From the NCBI GenBank assembly GCA_013399015.1, contig VWZX01009097.1, positions 195,469 to 259,468 on the forward strand: a stretch of 64,000 bases of DNA, given 5' to 3'. The notes under the pieces are model-generated. The model worked only from the letters and a program-made list of their open reading frames with translations. It was not told the origin of the DNA and searched no databases. Below, piece by piece: positions 1-14,300 of this stretch. A program made the translations under genes and the position numbers. Position 1 is the first letter of the stretch. Each line of letters begins with the position of its first letter. Source of the DNA: Galbula dea (taxonomy: Eukaryota > Chordata > Aves > Piciformes > Galbulidae).

Positions 1-3000
1 AGTCAAAAATGTTTAAACCATCGAGGACAAAGCTAATGAGGGCTTAGTGTCTTTGCTAATCCAAGGCCCAGAGGTTGCTTCTGGACCCTGACTTACATCC
101 TCCATAGACTCATGCAGTCACTTCTCCATTAAACATCTAGGCAGTTCTCAGTGACAGTGAGAAGTGAATGTCACTCTGTCCATCTCCAAAAAGGCATAGG
201 CAGGTTCTGCTACAACCAGTGCAAAAGCATCATGGGAGAGGTGTGAAGGGACCTTGTCCTGCAGTTTCCTCTCTGATGAAAAGATGGAGCTGGAGACCAT
301 AAATCCAGTGTAAATATCCTGCGTGAGGAACAGAAACAGTTCCATAAAAACATCCTTTGCATCCATCCAAACCATGTAGTTTCCTCTTTTGCAGAAAGTG
401 TGGATTTGCTGTCTCCAGGACGCACCATCACAGCCCAGGACACCTGGTACTGCCTCAGTCAGTCTCATGGAGAGCTCTGTGTTTTGACTGGCTCAGAAAC
501 CTTTTAAAAATAACATATATATAAAGCACAACAGGAGAAAGGGAAAAATACCTAATTACAGCTACACTGAGGGAGCCTCCATCCAGTCTGTGTATGTACC
601 TCCTGAGGAACACAAACCATCCCACATCCTCTTTTCCTGTTCTTACACTGCAGTGAAACTGGAGAAGGAACATAAGCTTGGCATTTCTGCTAGGACTATC
701 CTGCCAAACTGGACTGTATGAACTATCAGTTACAGGGTGAGACCTTCAGAGACACGTCTGGGCATCCTCAAGCTGGTAAGCTCTTTGCCCACCACCTTTT
801 AACACCCTGCTGATGCTACCTCCAGAAAGCAAACTGCAAGCCTTGGCCAGGACCAGTGGCATCAAAACACCTTTTCGGTGTCAGTTATCAGAGAGAAGTC
901 AACCAAGTTTCTGACTCTGAACAGCAGCAGCACGCAGGAGCACAGTTGCAAGCCTGGAGGAGACACCTGGCTTCAGGCACAACTTCAATTTTTATCCCCT
1001 CCTCACAGAAATCAGCCAGAAAGGTTGACTGCTGAGGACATGTACATGTGGCCAGGGAACAGCTGAGCAGAAGGGAATCCTGGAAACTCTGCCACCTCAC
1101 AGAGATGCTGCCATGACACAAAACCCAGGTGTGTGGCCAAGTCAAACCTCATGCCGAGGAAACTGCCTCAGCCTCTGATGCTCCTCAGGGATGTGCCTGC
1201 AGAACTGAGTGGAGACAACTGGCAGAGCACTGCACTCCTAAGCCCACCAGCACTCTTCAGGAGTCATCAGGCAAGACAATATAATAAGTTAGGGTTGACA
1301 GTGGAGAAGCACTGACTCAAGCACACATGCCTCAGTTTTTGGAAGGCTTCTTTTTCTCCTTGCCACCAGAACAGCAAAGCAGGAGGTTCAGTCAGACACA
1401 GCACCTGAGCGAGCGCAAGGTTTGGACAGAAAAAGCACAGTTGTGCTGATGACACTTCAGAGCACTAGCTGAATTTGCTGCTAATACGAATTCTCTGTCA
1501 CTCACACTGACATCTAACCCTTCTCCAACACGTTTACTGCTGTTCAACCTGCAATGTCTTCAAGGCTTTACTGAGTCATCACAAAAACAGAGAGTCCTTC
1601 AGTCTTGAATTTAATCTGCACCATTGCAACAATGGCCCAGAAGTCCTCAAGAGAAGAGTTTCCTATTCTAAAACTGTAAGGGAGAGAGGGGAAAAGAGAA
1701 ACACGGAAGAGAAGCAGAAGGTGCAGCTGGCAGTGGCAGCAGAGCTTTTGGTGACCAAACTCAGTCCCAAGGGCGAGAACGCAGGGACAGGGACGCAGCT
1801 CTCTGCCCCAAAGGGAAGAGTAGTTGCCTGAGCTTGGGAGAAACACTGTGTTCTGACAACCTGTTTTCAGCCTGGCTCCAGAGTTTGTTTTGATGGGGAT
1901 TAAAAACTCGAGTCGGAGACGGACCAGGAGCTTCCCAGAGCTTTCCTACAGCATCTGGTGATGTTTCCCCCTTCACTTTCCTTAAGTGGAAAGGGCTTTA
2001 AGATGCAGCCGAACAAGAAAAACATTCTGGAACAAGTCAGCCAACAGAGCTTCCTCTCTTTCTGCTTAATGAAAGCCATGAGCTCCCAGTGACAAGTGTC
2101 TGCTGGAGCTAGATGGGGAGTTTATGAGATTCCTGCCACGTTTCAGTGATACTGCAGCATGCCTCTGGTCTGCCTGCCCCAGCCCAGCTACCCAACCACT
2201 TCCTTCCCACCAGCCGCCTCCCATTAGAGACTTTCATTAAGTGAATGCTTGGGGGTTTGTGCAGATTTCAGTTACCCCCCTGCTTTACCAGGGGCACATG
2301 AAAAAGAGTCATGATAAACTTTAATAAAAACAAAATTAAAATGATTAAACCTTTCATATCCTTTGGAGATTATCTATTCGCTGCTGGTTGGTCAAAACAG
2401 AGCTAAGGCACAACTGCTTTTCACTTTAAACTGAAAACCAACCCCAAAAAATAAATAACAAAGGAAATCTGCCTCTGCCAGATATTAAAGGGGAACCAAC
2501 TTTATCCCTGCATTCTGCAAAGCCAAACCTCAACAGTCCCATGGTGTCCCCTATGCACAAAGACAGAAAAATGCTGCTAGAATGGGAACAGAGTTCTCCA
2601 AAATTTGTGCACGAGAAAGAATGCAAGGAGGGAACAGATACAAATTATGCTACAGGATAATACTGAGACAGAGGAAACCCTTTACATGGACTTAGAAGGC
2701 CCCAAAATGGACTGACTTTCTTAAAGCATGTGGCTCTCTTCATGTCTTCAGACCTTCCAAAGTTGTTCACTGTGTACAGCAACGTCAACCCACAGCTGCA
2801 AGAACATCATCTGCTGGGCTTTGGTAACCTTTAAAGCAATATGAAACTAAAGCAGAACCCAAAGTTTCCACCTGTCTCTGTCCAACCATGAAATAGAGAG
2901 TTTGCTACCTGCCCAGCCTCTGGACATCCTCCAGAAGAGAAACCCTGGGCAGAAATACCACAAGTCCCATCAAGAACTTGCTGGAAAGGTAAAAGGTCCC

Positions 3001-6000
3001 TTAAGCCATTCAGTCTGCCCCCCAAAAATGAAAAAATTCCAATGTTCAGCAGAACAACAAAGGGGAAGCTAACAAGCTGTCCTCCTGCTTTAAATGAACA
3101 CAGATGACACAAGATCTTGGAAAACAAGAGGATAATCCTGCACGTGGGGGCATTTGGTGGGGTTGGCACAGAGATCAGAAATGCTGTAGCAAAGGGGAGC
3201 TGCCAGTTCAATCAGATTAACATACAGATCGCCAGGAGCTGTTTTCCTCTTTGCTGCTATTTCATGTATGCTATTGCACCGTGGGCGAATGTTTTCTCAA
3301 AACAGGACAACAGCTCAGCTTGCTCCCTCTGCCCGAGATGAGATGACAGACAGGGATTTCCTCTTCAGGCAGCAAAGCTGGAATGCACGGCTCCTGGCAG
3401 GGGGCTGGGTGGCAGTGACAAGGCACCCCCAGCCTCCTGGCCCCCTCCCACCTCCCCACTGTGGCTGGGCTGTCGTGACCTGCACTGAGCACCTCTCCAA
3501 GGATTCCTGTCCCAGTGATTTGGTTGGATTTACGTGCAACACTTTGGAAACAAAGACTGAGCAGACTGCTGCCTTCAGGGGGTTGCAGATAACATACTGG
3601 GAGTAGACAATATTGGGTTGTGGGGAGTGAGAGAGGTAAAAAGCCGGAGAGAAGCTAATGAAGCTGGGCAGCGTTTGATGTTTGCACACAGGAGCTCAGA
3701 TTGTCATTGGAGTTGGCAGATTATTAAATGCGTCAATCAAGGACAAGCCTGGAAATGGCAAGGGGATGCGTGTGAAACGAGGTTAGCTGTTAAACATCAG
3801 CAGAAGGAATCTTGTTTTGAGGAGCAGAGGGTGACTGGCAGCAGTACAACACCAGAGGAGCTTCTCCAGCCCTATGAGGCAGGGGGAGGAGAAGGCATGC
3901 AGAACATCACTTGTGAACTCTTGCTTGCACCAGGTGGGAGATTTTACACCAAATCCCTCAGCGTGCAGCTCACACATCACTCTTCCCTAGCCCTCTGTAA
4001 GGACCACATGTTCCAAAGAGATAAACCTGTCTGTCGGCAGCAGAGCCAGAGCTGCAGCAAGCTTTTGGCTGGCAGATGCTGTAGCATAAGCTCTGCACAT
4101 TTTTCTGCAGACACTGTTTGAGTATCTGCTTTGGGAAGTTTTTAATTGTTGTGTGCAATTAAGTCCCACGGAAAAGAGGAGAGAGGCTGACAAAAGCAAA
4201 CTAATTATTCCTTTCTGAAACCCTCCATTACCTCTATCAGATGTAGGAGAGCAACATGTGTGTTTCTCCAGCATTAGCAATGACCACATTTTCTTTAATT
4301 GAGACCAAGTGGAGGACATCAGATCTTAATAAATTTGAGTTGCTTCAAGCAGGGAAAAATATCATTTGCCATTACCCATCTTCATTTCAAAGTCTTAAAA
4401 GTTGCACTGGAAGTATGGAGCCTGCAATCACAAAAGATCCACACCAAGTAAGTGTCTCACATCCCTGTTGTAACAAATTACTTCAGTAATTACTCCATGC
4501 TTGATGATGTTGAATGAGAACTGCCTTGCATGGCTGCCCACTCTTCAAGGTAGGAGAATAACAGTAGGGTTCCCCTCACAGAAGATTTCTGTGGAATATC
4601 CCTTTGCTCCACTCTTTGTTTCACTTCATTTCATAATTGGGCTGATCACAATTCCTAAGCCCAGGGCACAGCCACCAAGGGAAAGGAGAACCTGGAGAGC
4701 CTGGACAGGTGAGCAAGAACTTCAGGGAGCAACACCTCTGCCTTCAGAAAGGAGACAACATCTGCTGCAGGGCCTCAAGTCACAAAATTAAACTGACAAA
4801 CGTGGCTGACACCAAGCCTCCCTTCTGCTCAATAGAAACTCTTTGTCTAAGAGAAACCTTTTCATACTGCAAACCACATCCTGAGTGTTTCATGAGCAGA
4901 TCTGCTCCTGATCACAGGGGATCTTGCTTTCGTTCCCCTCTACCATCACCTCTCTCCCAACGTGAGCCTTCGTGTCCCAGCTGCAGCTTCAAAACTGCTG
5001 TTAGGAAAGAGGAACATTAGCAAAGTGTTTCATATGACTCAGAGTGAAAACAGAGGTGCAAGCACCACATGAGCATCCAGCTGTCTGCAGGGACCCCAGG
5101 CAGAGCCAAGCTGAATTTGGTAACTACTATTTTCAAAGCACTTGGGGTTTTCTCCTCTGGCAACTGCTCCATCTGTGTCTCAGCTCTGTTTACATACTTG
5201 GTTTCATTAAAAATTCACATCCTGATTTCAGTCTACAGTTTGCAGCCCTTCAGAAGGTTGAATACTGAAATACAAGGATGTGCATACAAGAGGTGGATGG
5301 ACAGTGAGGAGAGTGGAACAGCTGAAGGCACAGGGTACCCCGTCCTCCCTCCCAGGGAGCTCTGGGAGCCAGCAGCTTCCAAGGGGTTACTAGAACAGAG
5401 CTTTACAGCACAGGTATTCCTCTAAATAATGTAATCAACTTGTCTGGAGCACAGGGAGAGTGGCTGGTCCCTCACAGTCTATTGGCAGAATTAGCAGCAC
5501 AAATGCTCCAGCAAGGCTGGGTATGGGACTACAGGCCAGCAGCCTCCCTGCTGTGACACCCACTCCAGCCCCTTTCCTGCCCAAACAAAGCAGCTTTTGA
5601 CCACGCTTGGCTGAGTTCAGCAGCAGCGTCCAGAGCTAGCAGAGAGCCTGCCTCCACTCCTCACAGGCGAGGGCCCGACAATGATGGTGTGTGCTGGAGA
5701 AAGATGGCTGTGAAGGATTTGGCAGAGGTTAGCAGGATTGCAGAAGCTGTATGTCCACCACGGGGGACTGGTTCTCTGCGGTGAAATGGGGAGACTGTGG
5801 CACCCGCTTGGGAACGCATCCAGCACAAAATAGTTCTTCAAAGAGTTCAACAGTTCTTTACCACGAGTGGGACCTCTGGCTGGCTTAGCCTGTTCTTAGG
5901 GGAACACAAGGACAAAGAGGTTCTCCCAAAGTACATGGTGCTAAGAGAAAGAGATCTAGAGCCACACTGAACAGAAGATATTCTTTTACTTTGTTATTTA

Positions 6001-9000
6001 ACCTACCTATGGATTTTCACAGTAAGGATACAAAGCTTTGCAAAATAGTTTATAGAACAACCCACAGAGACGACAAATGGTCAGCATTTCCCACTAAATA
6101 TTACATGGCTTTTCCAGAAATCATTTTATTTGTCCCACAAAGCTCTGTAATGGCCTCCAGCACAGCTGTAAAGATCAACAAATCTGACTTTTTTGGGTTC
6201 ACCTCCCGCATTTTATTGCTGGGTTTTTTTTCAAAAGCATTCTCAGCAGTCCCACAGATTGTGTCCAGACTGTGGTACTCAAACAGCCTTGGACAAGGAA
6301 GAGGAGAAAGGGACAAGCCTTTTCCTTGCTGTGCTCTGATCTCCCCTTGGACATTGTGGACAGTCTCAGCCTAAGCTACCTCTCCTCCAGCCACAGAGGC
6401 TCTGGCTCATACCACCACGGCCATTCAAATCGTCCTCTGCATTTACCTCTGCTAGAATCTCTGTTTCCCTTCAAAGATGCCAACAAATTTAGGACTCATA
6501 AAGGAGGTTGATCAAAATTAAACTCCTGGGCATCATAATAGTCTAGGTGGTGTCTTCCCTCAGTATCACCTGATCCTTCTGGATCTAGTTGTTCTCCTGC
6601 AGAGCCCAAGCATGAAGTGTTTCCAGCTGAAGGACCTCTGGTGAAGCTCACCACAAGCAATAGGACTTCCTCCTGATTTCACTGAAGAGTGTGGCAGACC
6701 CTGACTCGTGAGCTGCACGAATTAGCAGGCCCTGGCCAGGGATGTCCAGGACTCTGGTGCAGGTGAGGAACAGATACCTGACAGACACATGATAGACTTC
6801 TGTCCTACACAACAGGAAGAGCATACAAGCTCCCTCTGCTTCTCCCACAGGAGGACAGTCATGAAGCAAAGAGTTTAATTATGAGCACCAGTTGTGTAAG
6901 GAGAAACAGGCTCAGCAGCAGGGGCTGTAACAAATTGTGGGGATGGCATGTGAAGAGCAATGCCAAGCGTGAGCTGGTAGCTGTGCAGATCCCTGCACAA
7001 CTCGGGCTGGAGACAGAGCAGAGTCCTGCCATGGAGTGGCTGCCGGAGTGATGGAATGGTGCCTGTGCCCACTGCCTTCTAGAAGGAAACACTTTCAAAG
7101 TCAGAGTGAAAATTTGGTGCAGGTTGCTTCACTCTTTTTTCTGTCATTACCTAATGAGCCATAAGTGCATCCATCCCTACATCTTTAGAATGTTTTGGTT
7201 TTTATTATGGGCTTGTTGTTTGTTTGGTTTTTTTCCCCTTCTCTCAACCCCCATCATTAAAAATCAATTAGCTTATGGGTAACGTTATACAGCTCTGCTT
7301 CTGCAGTGAGGGGCTGACATCTGCAGTGGCAGCAGCCCAGATACTACAGCAATAGATGTCCAAATATACCCCATGGAGAAAAACAAACACCCACCCCTAA
7401 AGCTGTACTCTTTCTGATCAACAAAACAGCTGAGCATCCAGCCTGGGCCCACTTCCCTATCTCCTGCATAATTAGCACACTTCTCAGAGCAAGCAGAAAA
7501 GTTTAATTGTCTTTAATTATCCAGCTCAAGGAGGATTGGGTTTCTTGCCCAATGTCCATATAATTTCCCTGCCAATGACTTCATCATCCCTTTACTGGAA
7601 GCAGAGTGCAGCTTCTAAAGCTCTCTTCCATAAAAGACAGAGAAGTTTCAGTGAGGGCTGTCCCGCTGGCACAGGCAGAGACAAAGGTCCTTGTGTCTAC
7701 AAGGCTGTTGCTCAGGCTACTATATGTGTTTTCTGTGGGGTGGGAGGGAATGAGTTGCAACTAATGTGTAATCAAGAACCATCACAATTACAAATGTAAA
7801 TGAACAGGCAATTGGCACTGACCTTTGTAGATTGTTAGAGGACTAATTAAGGTGTGATCAGAGCTCTCTTCCAACAGATTGAGATGCATCTACACAAGCA
7901 AATATCCACACAGTGCCCCAGAGACAGGAATGCTGCTTCCTTGCACACACCAGTGAGTATGTACACACAGACCCACGATGTTTAGCCCTGGCACCTGCTC
8001 TCTGCCACGGACCAACAGGATGAGTAGAAGGGGGAACAAGTCAGCTCCTCTCACCCAGTCCATGCAGTCCCACTTACCACAAGGCTACCGCATGAAGGTT
8101 GAGCTACCTTCTGTTAAAACTAGCAGCTTTAAGTAAAGCTGGGGATGAGGAGATTGGCAGAAACTGGATGAAATTAGGAAAAGAAAAAAGTGATAATGAA
8201 TCTTCCAGCATTTCCAGCAAAGCCACAAAGGCCTCTAGCAGCAGCAGGAGTGATGGTGGCTGCCATGTCCCAGCACCTCACCACAGGTCACAGCTTACCC
8301 AAGGGTCTTCTGTTGAAGCCAGCTAGACCTCACCATCCCCTGGGGACTTGAGACCTTTCATGACATGACCCCTTATGCCTGCTAGCTTTGGGTCACAGAA
8401 CACTAGACCAAAGAGTGAGCAGAGGGATGAGGCAAAACAGCACCTGGCTAGCTCAAGCAGCAGGAAAGCAGACCAAGAAGGGAAGGGATTTGTGCCAGCT
8501 CAGCCCTGACATGAGTACCTGCAAGTCTACAGGGAGAGAAGACAGGCACTCGTCAGGTCCAGCTCAGGGCCTCGGCCTCAGCCTCAGCCTCAGCCATTGG
8601 GTTTTGAGCATCAGCCAGGATGGGAACTTCACAGACTTCCCAGGCAGCTGCCCAGGGCTGAACCACCCTCCCAGAGAGAAGTTCTGCAGAAGGCAGAAAA
8701 GCTGAGAGAACTGAAATGTTTTAAGGGTCCTCAGAAAGAGCAGTGATAACAAAAGGGGACTCGCTTTGGAAAAAAAATGCAAGCTGATATTGTATGTGTA
8801 GAGAAACCAAATTCAAAACAAATATAATTAACTACAAAGGGAGAATAAATCACAGTGATGATTAGCAGGGAGGAACAGCATCATCAAAACAAACCACTGC
8901 ACTTGTAATGCAGCAAAACAGCAAAGAAGTCACCATCCCTTGAGCCTCTGACAGAGATGTCGCAGATCAGAAAAGCACTTTCTGCTCAAGGTGTCTGAAA

Positions 9001-11942
9001 CACAGAGAAGACTTTCTCGTGTTATCCATTACCACCAGAGACTCCTTGTCAAAAGGCAGTGAGGAAAGTCCACCAAACCCTCAAAAAAACCCCCAACAAT
9101 AAACTCCATAATGGGCATACAACAGAGACATCATTGTACTACACAGGAGAGGGAAATGCAGAGAGGCAGCAGCAAAGCCAAGCGCAGCCCTGTGATGAAG
9201 GAAGAGTGTTTTCCATGCTGCAGCATCATGCTGGGGTGACCTGGTGGTGTAGCCTCGCCGAGCAGCACATGCTGCTCTCCTGAACATGTCTGACAGCCAA
9301 ATATCCCAGCAAAGTTCAACACAAAGGAAAAACACATGCCAGAAGAGTGAATTTAAGCCTAAAGATGTATATATTCCTGCTGCACATCACTGACACCCAA
9401 AAATATGGAAAACCAACAACAGCCAGCTACATAATAAACACCAGCAGCATTTTATAATGCTGGAAGTTTAAATGCCGCATTAAAAAAGGGAAGGATCAGC
9501 CTGTTTGAGGCAGATCTTTTTATGCATGAAGAAACTACACTGACAAAATCAAAGCTGAGAAACAAATCATTGTTCTGCCCTGCAAGAGGTTGACATTGCT
9601 CACCAGAGGACCAGCCCTGGTGCCAGGCAGTGTCCCTGCCTGCCCTGACATCCAGGATCCCAGGCTGGGGCTGCCCATCTCTGGCTTGCAGTATTCCCAT
9701 ACTGTCCCTTGGGATACATCCTCAGCTCAGCCACCGGCCTGGGGCAATGGGGTCACCCTGCTTCTGTTTGGGTTTATGTTCTGGTTCTGCAACAGGATCA
9801 GAACAATAGGAGATGTGAGCATCTGTTCTCTCCCTCAGGGGTACTGCAGCTTCTCACCCCAACCTGATTCCCATCGCTGCAGGGATACCCGGACTACTGC
9901 CTCGTGCCTGTGGCCACCACAGAGGTGAGCTTCCTTAGTCCTGCTCAACATTGGGCTAAGGAGTGTTTGAAATTAAATATCTCAGGTCAAAGTGACCTGC
10001 AGAACAGATCAGAGGTTCCCCCACTTAGCATTCTACAGAGCAGAATTTGTATTTACTTGTATTTTTAACCTCTGAAATAAAATATGATAAAGAAATTCTT
10101 AGTGCCTTGTTTGTGGTCAGTTTCTGTTGAAGAACCAACAAGCTTAAAGGAAATTATTTCAAGCCATTTGAAAAAGTAAAACATTTTTAAACTGAGATTC
10201 CTTTCAGTGACTTGTCAAGGCTATTAGTTAAAAAAAACATACATCTTTTTAAATGGTCAACAAATCATTTTCCCTCTCAGCTAGTCACTTCTGCACTCCC
10301 TGTACCTGCAATGTCACAATCCTGGCACATGCACAGGGAGATAAGGTTTCTAAAGTAAAAGACAAGGTAAACAAAAATTTCTGAAGTCAACAAAGATCGT
10401 CAAGATTGTTCTGAGTATCACAAAAGGGCATAGATGGTTTCTTCTCTCTGTTCATTTTGCTTTTAAGAAAACTCACAAACCATACAACACTGGCCCATGT
10501 ATCCTTTCAAAATCTGTCTTCCTACAGCAGAGCATGGCAGAGCAGCAGAGTGGCTGCCAGAGCTTCTGTCCCCTCCGGGATGGTGTGGCAACCACAGCAG
10601 GCTTTCACTGTCACTGTGACCTTTGGGAAACCATGTTTCATGCCCTCGACTCCACTGGGCCCCTGAGTTCACAGATCGGTCACTTTTTTCCATAAGACTG
10701 AATTTAACTCTGAATGAAAAACCTCCTGGTTTACTTTTTGGGTGTTTTTGAGTATTTCAGATCCTTGTTGCTGACGTGTGACAGCAACACAGACCAGGTC
10801 TGGATTCAAGAGACATTTCTAAGACCCACAGGTGTTCTCCTCCAGCTGGTGCTGCTTTTCTTCCTCAATGTCTTCAAGCTAAGATGCCTTTCCTTGTCTC
10901 CATGTTCATTAACTGCAGAATGCCAGCTCCTCAGAATGTTTTCCTGTAGGATTTAGCCATTTCCACAAGGGTCATTGAGGAAAGTCCTGGCTGAAGCTGA
11001 GAGGTGAGTTGTGAAGGCATTTGCTGGCATCCCCCCAGCTCCAGCATCTTCACATCCCTGACAGCATCTGCACCAGCTGTGTCAGGCACATTCTCCTTCA
11101 AAGAGGACTTAACCAGATCTCGCTCTTTCCTAAGATAAAAATCTTCTTAACCCTCTAAACGATTAAAGCAGATACAAGTTTTGTTTTGCCCAGCCTAACT
11201 GTTCCTTTTATGGCACATTTTCTCTTGCTAGGTACACACCTGCAACTTCTTTCCTGTTGTCTGTCCTTTTGGTGCAAGCAAATGCTTCATCTGAGCCCTT
11301 AACCTTATCCAACTTGTCAAGCGGTGACACAGACAAACATTTCCCCCTTCTCCTGCCCACCTCTTTCAACCACCTCCTCCTCCTGATCCAGTGTAGCTGA
11401 AACACTAGAATCGGCGACCATGCTGGGACAGGTTGGCACCGCTGCTCAAGACATCACCTGACACATTGCAAAATCTCTACACAAGATACGGTATGCTGGT
11501 CTGTTAGAGCTGTCCAAGTGTGATGGTATCTTTAGATGCTCGCACAACATCTCCCTGTTTAAGACACTAACCAGAACACACACGCTTCTATATGTCAAGC
11601 TTTTGTTCAGCCCCACAGGAACAGAGGGATCACTTGCAAGTACAGAATGAAGCAGGTGCCTAAGTCTTTGTTGCTTCAGAGTCATCACCTGCAACCTGTG
11701 AGGTAGAGGTATGCTGGATGCTGCAGGTACAACACAGGTCTTGTCCCACCTCAGGGTAAATAGGACTTCTGTAATGTATTATCGATAAACAGTAAGTGTC
11801 ATTCCCACAGCAGGGAAGAGACACAAGGAAGTCACTGAGCTTGCCATGAAACTGTCCAGAGGGTCTGACACTGGAAGTCAAATCCTGTGACATAGAAGAG
11901 CCAAGAGCCCGACCCTGACCATGCAAGGGAGGCACCACTCAC
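1..11942 (-). other. ZFHX3: ZFHX3 intron 4 (partial)
   Basis: Sequence from the donor of exon 4 at 11942 to the left window edge. I recognise no coding exon, RNA gene or transposon here. AT-rich stretches with TAAT-type motifs occur at about 2215-2400 and 7500-7860 and may be conserved non-coding DNA. A short GCCTCA hexamer repeat sits at 8569-8595. Open frames up to 126 codons occur on both strands without recognisable domains and are taken as chance. Confidence 0.85.
8569..8595. repeat. GCCTCA hexanucleotide repeat
   Basis: Four hexamers (one gcctcg followed by three gcctca) plus a trailing gcc. Short and intronic. Confidence 0.9.
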
Positions 11943-12174
11943 CCGCCTCAGCAGCTGGACACTTTCGGATGGTAAAGATCTGTCCCAGGTCTTCCTCTTC
12001 TTCAGGGAGGCCTTTCTGGAGGCGCTGCAGCTTACGTAGGCTCTCACTCCGCTGGTGTTTCATGGAGCGCACGTGCTGGATGAGGTTCAGCTTGGCCTTG
12101 GTGGAGTAGTTACAGAGGACACAGTGGTAATAGCAGCTTTCACCCTCAACCCCGCTCTCGTGATGCTGAAGGTG
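11943..12174 (-). CDS. ZFHX3: ZFHX3 coding exon 4, residues 1064-1140
   Basis: Third coding exon in the window. The acceptor tactttgttcttcacag ends at 12175, and the donor gtgagt begins at 11942. It encodes 77 full codons plus one base, beginning HLQHHESG; human has HLQQHESG as I recall. It contains a C2H2 finger (C1081/C1084/H1097/H1103), then a basic/leucine segment and an acidic run (EEEED) leading into GQIFTIRKCP, all recognisable from mammalian ZFHX3. Phase is 0 in and 1 out. The next exon should lie left of position 1, at least 11.9 kb away in transcript direction. Homeodomains and further fingers are not in the window. The exact donor could shift by a base or so, but gcgG|gtgagt is a near-ideal match. 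Confidence 0.94.
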
Positions 12175-13519
12175 CTGTGAAGAACAAAGTAGAGGGATGT
12201 GAATTTCCTTTATCCTCTCCAGGCTCCCTGGGTTAGTCTACTGTAAATTGCTAAAGGCCACCTGGGGATTAAGAAGTAAGAAACCACATTTTGACAAAGA
12301 CACAGAAAGATCAAGCCTGTTTATTCTTAAGGTACCATGCACTGTCCTGCTTAGAAGCAAGCAAAACATTAATGCACTGAAATAAGCAGAGAAACAAAAA
12401 TGGAGATAGGCAAAATCATCTCCTTCAGCGAAAGAAAATACCAGATCCAACATTAACAGCTATTCACGACCTACGCATGGCTAATTCTTTCATACTTAAA
12501 GCTTATCCTGGGAGGGGATCCAACTTCATGTCAAACAGATAAAATTAAATTTGATAAATTCTCATCGAAAACTTAGAAGAATAAAACCAAAGCAATCCTA
12601 CAACACAATGAGCCCATTAGATCGAAAGGTCCTGGAAACAGCGTATGGAAGCAGAGCAGGGAGCGTGTTCCATCCTATCCATCATCCCACATGTTGTTTC
12701 CTGGCATCTAGGTTCTACCCCATTGGATCTAAGAAAGCAGCATTTTGGTCTGGAAGAAGGCCATGACAGAGATCCAGGCTGAAAAGTCAATGGTGAGCAT
12801 GCAGCTGGGTATCACTACAAGAGCTTAGCACTTGGAAAAAACACCTTGTCACCCTCTGAAGCTGTCACAGCAAATAGAGCTCATACCAGAGTACTATACC
12901 TGGACTATTTGACAAATCTATCAATTGTCTGGCACAGAGGCCTATGCTGCTAGGGAAACAAAGAGGTATTTTATGTCATGGATCCCAAAGATGCAGCAAT
13001 GATTTCTCAAAAACAGAAGAACTGACTGCTTAGAGCTGTGCTGGCTGCCACAGCACAGCCGCTCGCCACTCCGTTCAGGCAGCAGCAGGGCTGAGAGTTC
13101 GCAGTGGCTTTCCCAATTCCCACAGTAAGCGCTTAGTCCAAGTTGAGGAAAAATAGATACCAGAGTAAATAACACGAAAGACTCCTCAGCGAAGGCCATG
13201 TGGTGCTTTCACCACACACCTACATTTCAACTAAGCAACAATCCCTAGCAGCTCCTACCGTCCAACCTCAAGACCTTTTTTTGTCCTCTGGATCATCTCA
13301 TCAAACTCGTCCTCACCACACACCTCATCTAAAGCACATAAATAAGGTGATTTGGACAGGATCTCAAGGTTTGTCAATCAAAAATATTGCCTACGTGCAG
13401 CCAGGACCTTCTGGTAAAAATTCTGACGTGTATTATCTCAGTTACAGCTCAGATAAGATTAAAGACATATATTACCCAGCGCTGTGTGCTTAGCTAACAC
13501 GGAGGAAGGAGAGCCCTCT

Positions 13520-13700
13520 GAGTCTAGGAATGATTAAAAATAGGAGAGGAGCTGATGCTGAGGCTTCTGATTGGAAGGGTGAGGGGAGAGAATAAATGTA
13601 TTCTAGATCTGGCTAATTAGACTAGCCTCTTTTGGGATCGCGATGTATTTAATTAAATTCACTGTAATATTTGAAGAATCCACCAGGGCACTAATCCCAT
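13520..13700. promoter_or_regulatory. Candidate conserved regulatory block with palindromic AT motifs
   Basis: Within about 45 bp lie three perfect palindromes: ctaattag (13613-13620), atcgcgat (13637-13644) and tttaattaaa (13648-13657). The first and third are homeodomain-type cores. The density is unlike the surrounding intron. Conservation and activity are inferred, not seen. Confidence 0.3.
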
Positions 13701-13961
13701 CGGTGCCCTCAAAAGATTTTTTGCTGTTTTCCCTCATAAGAACTTCTTCCTCTCATTTCTATTGTTTGCATGCATTACCCTCTTCCTGAGGCAGAAAAAG
13801 AGAAAAGGCTTAAGACACAAAAAGCAAAGTTTAGTGAACCAGTTGCAAGAGCCGCACGACCACCTCCCATGGCCTGCTTTTACCTGCCTTGCTCTGCCCT
13901 GCTCAGATCCCATCTTGGCAATAAAACTTCCCCATGGCCCCAGCTTGCTGCGGGCTGCGGA

Positions 13962-14029
13962 TCTAGCTCCAGGAGATGCATGGTCAGCCCCAGGGTCTAG
14001 CTCCAGGAGGTGCATGGCCAGCCCTGTCC
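13962..14029. repeat. 34-bp tandem duplication
   Basis: Two units starting tctagctccaggag (13962 and 13996) share the block tgcatgg-cagcccc with a few substitutions. It lies 270 bp before the 74-bp duplication in the same intron. Confidence 0.85.
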
Positions 14030-14300
14030 TCCACCTGTCAAGAGGCATGTCAGGGAAGCTCCCATCCTACAAACACTTTATTCAAGCTCGGAAAGTGCCA
14101 ATGGGCTCAGGAACAGCTTCTGTGAGAGGCAGAAGAAACCCCCAGTGAGCAATTAGAAAAAATCTGGTCAGGGGTTCAAGGAAATATTAAGGCCACGATC
14201 TCTGTGGGAACCAGAGGCACAGTCTGTACTGCTCCCATTTAAAAGTGGATTTTAGGAAAATATTTGTTTTTAACAGTTTAATAAGTGTGTCTTATTTTCT

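Noticed and set aside
3618..4121. 167-codon plus-strand frame in intron 4
   Set aside because: No domain, repeat or splice-site support, and composition like translated intron.
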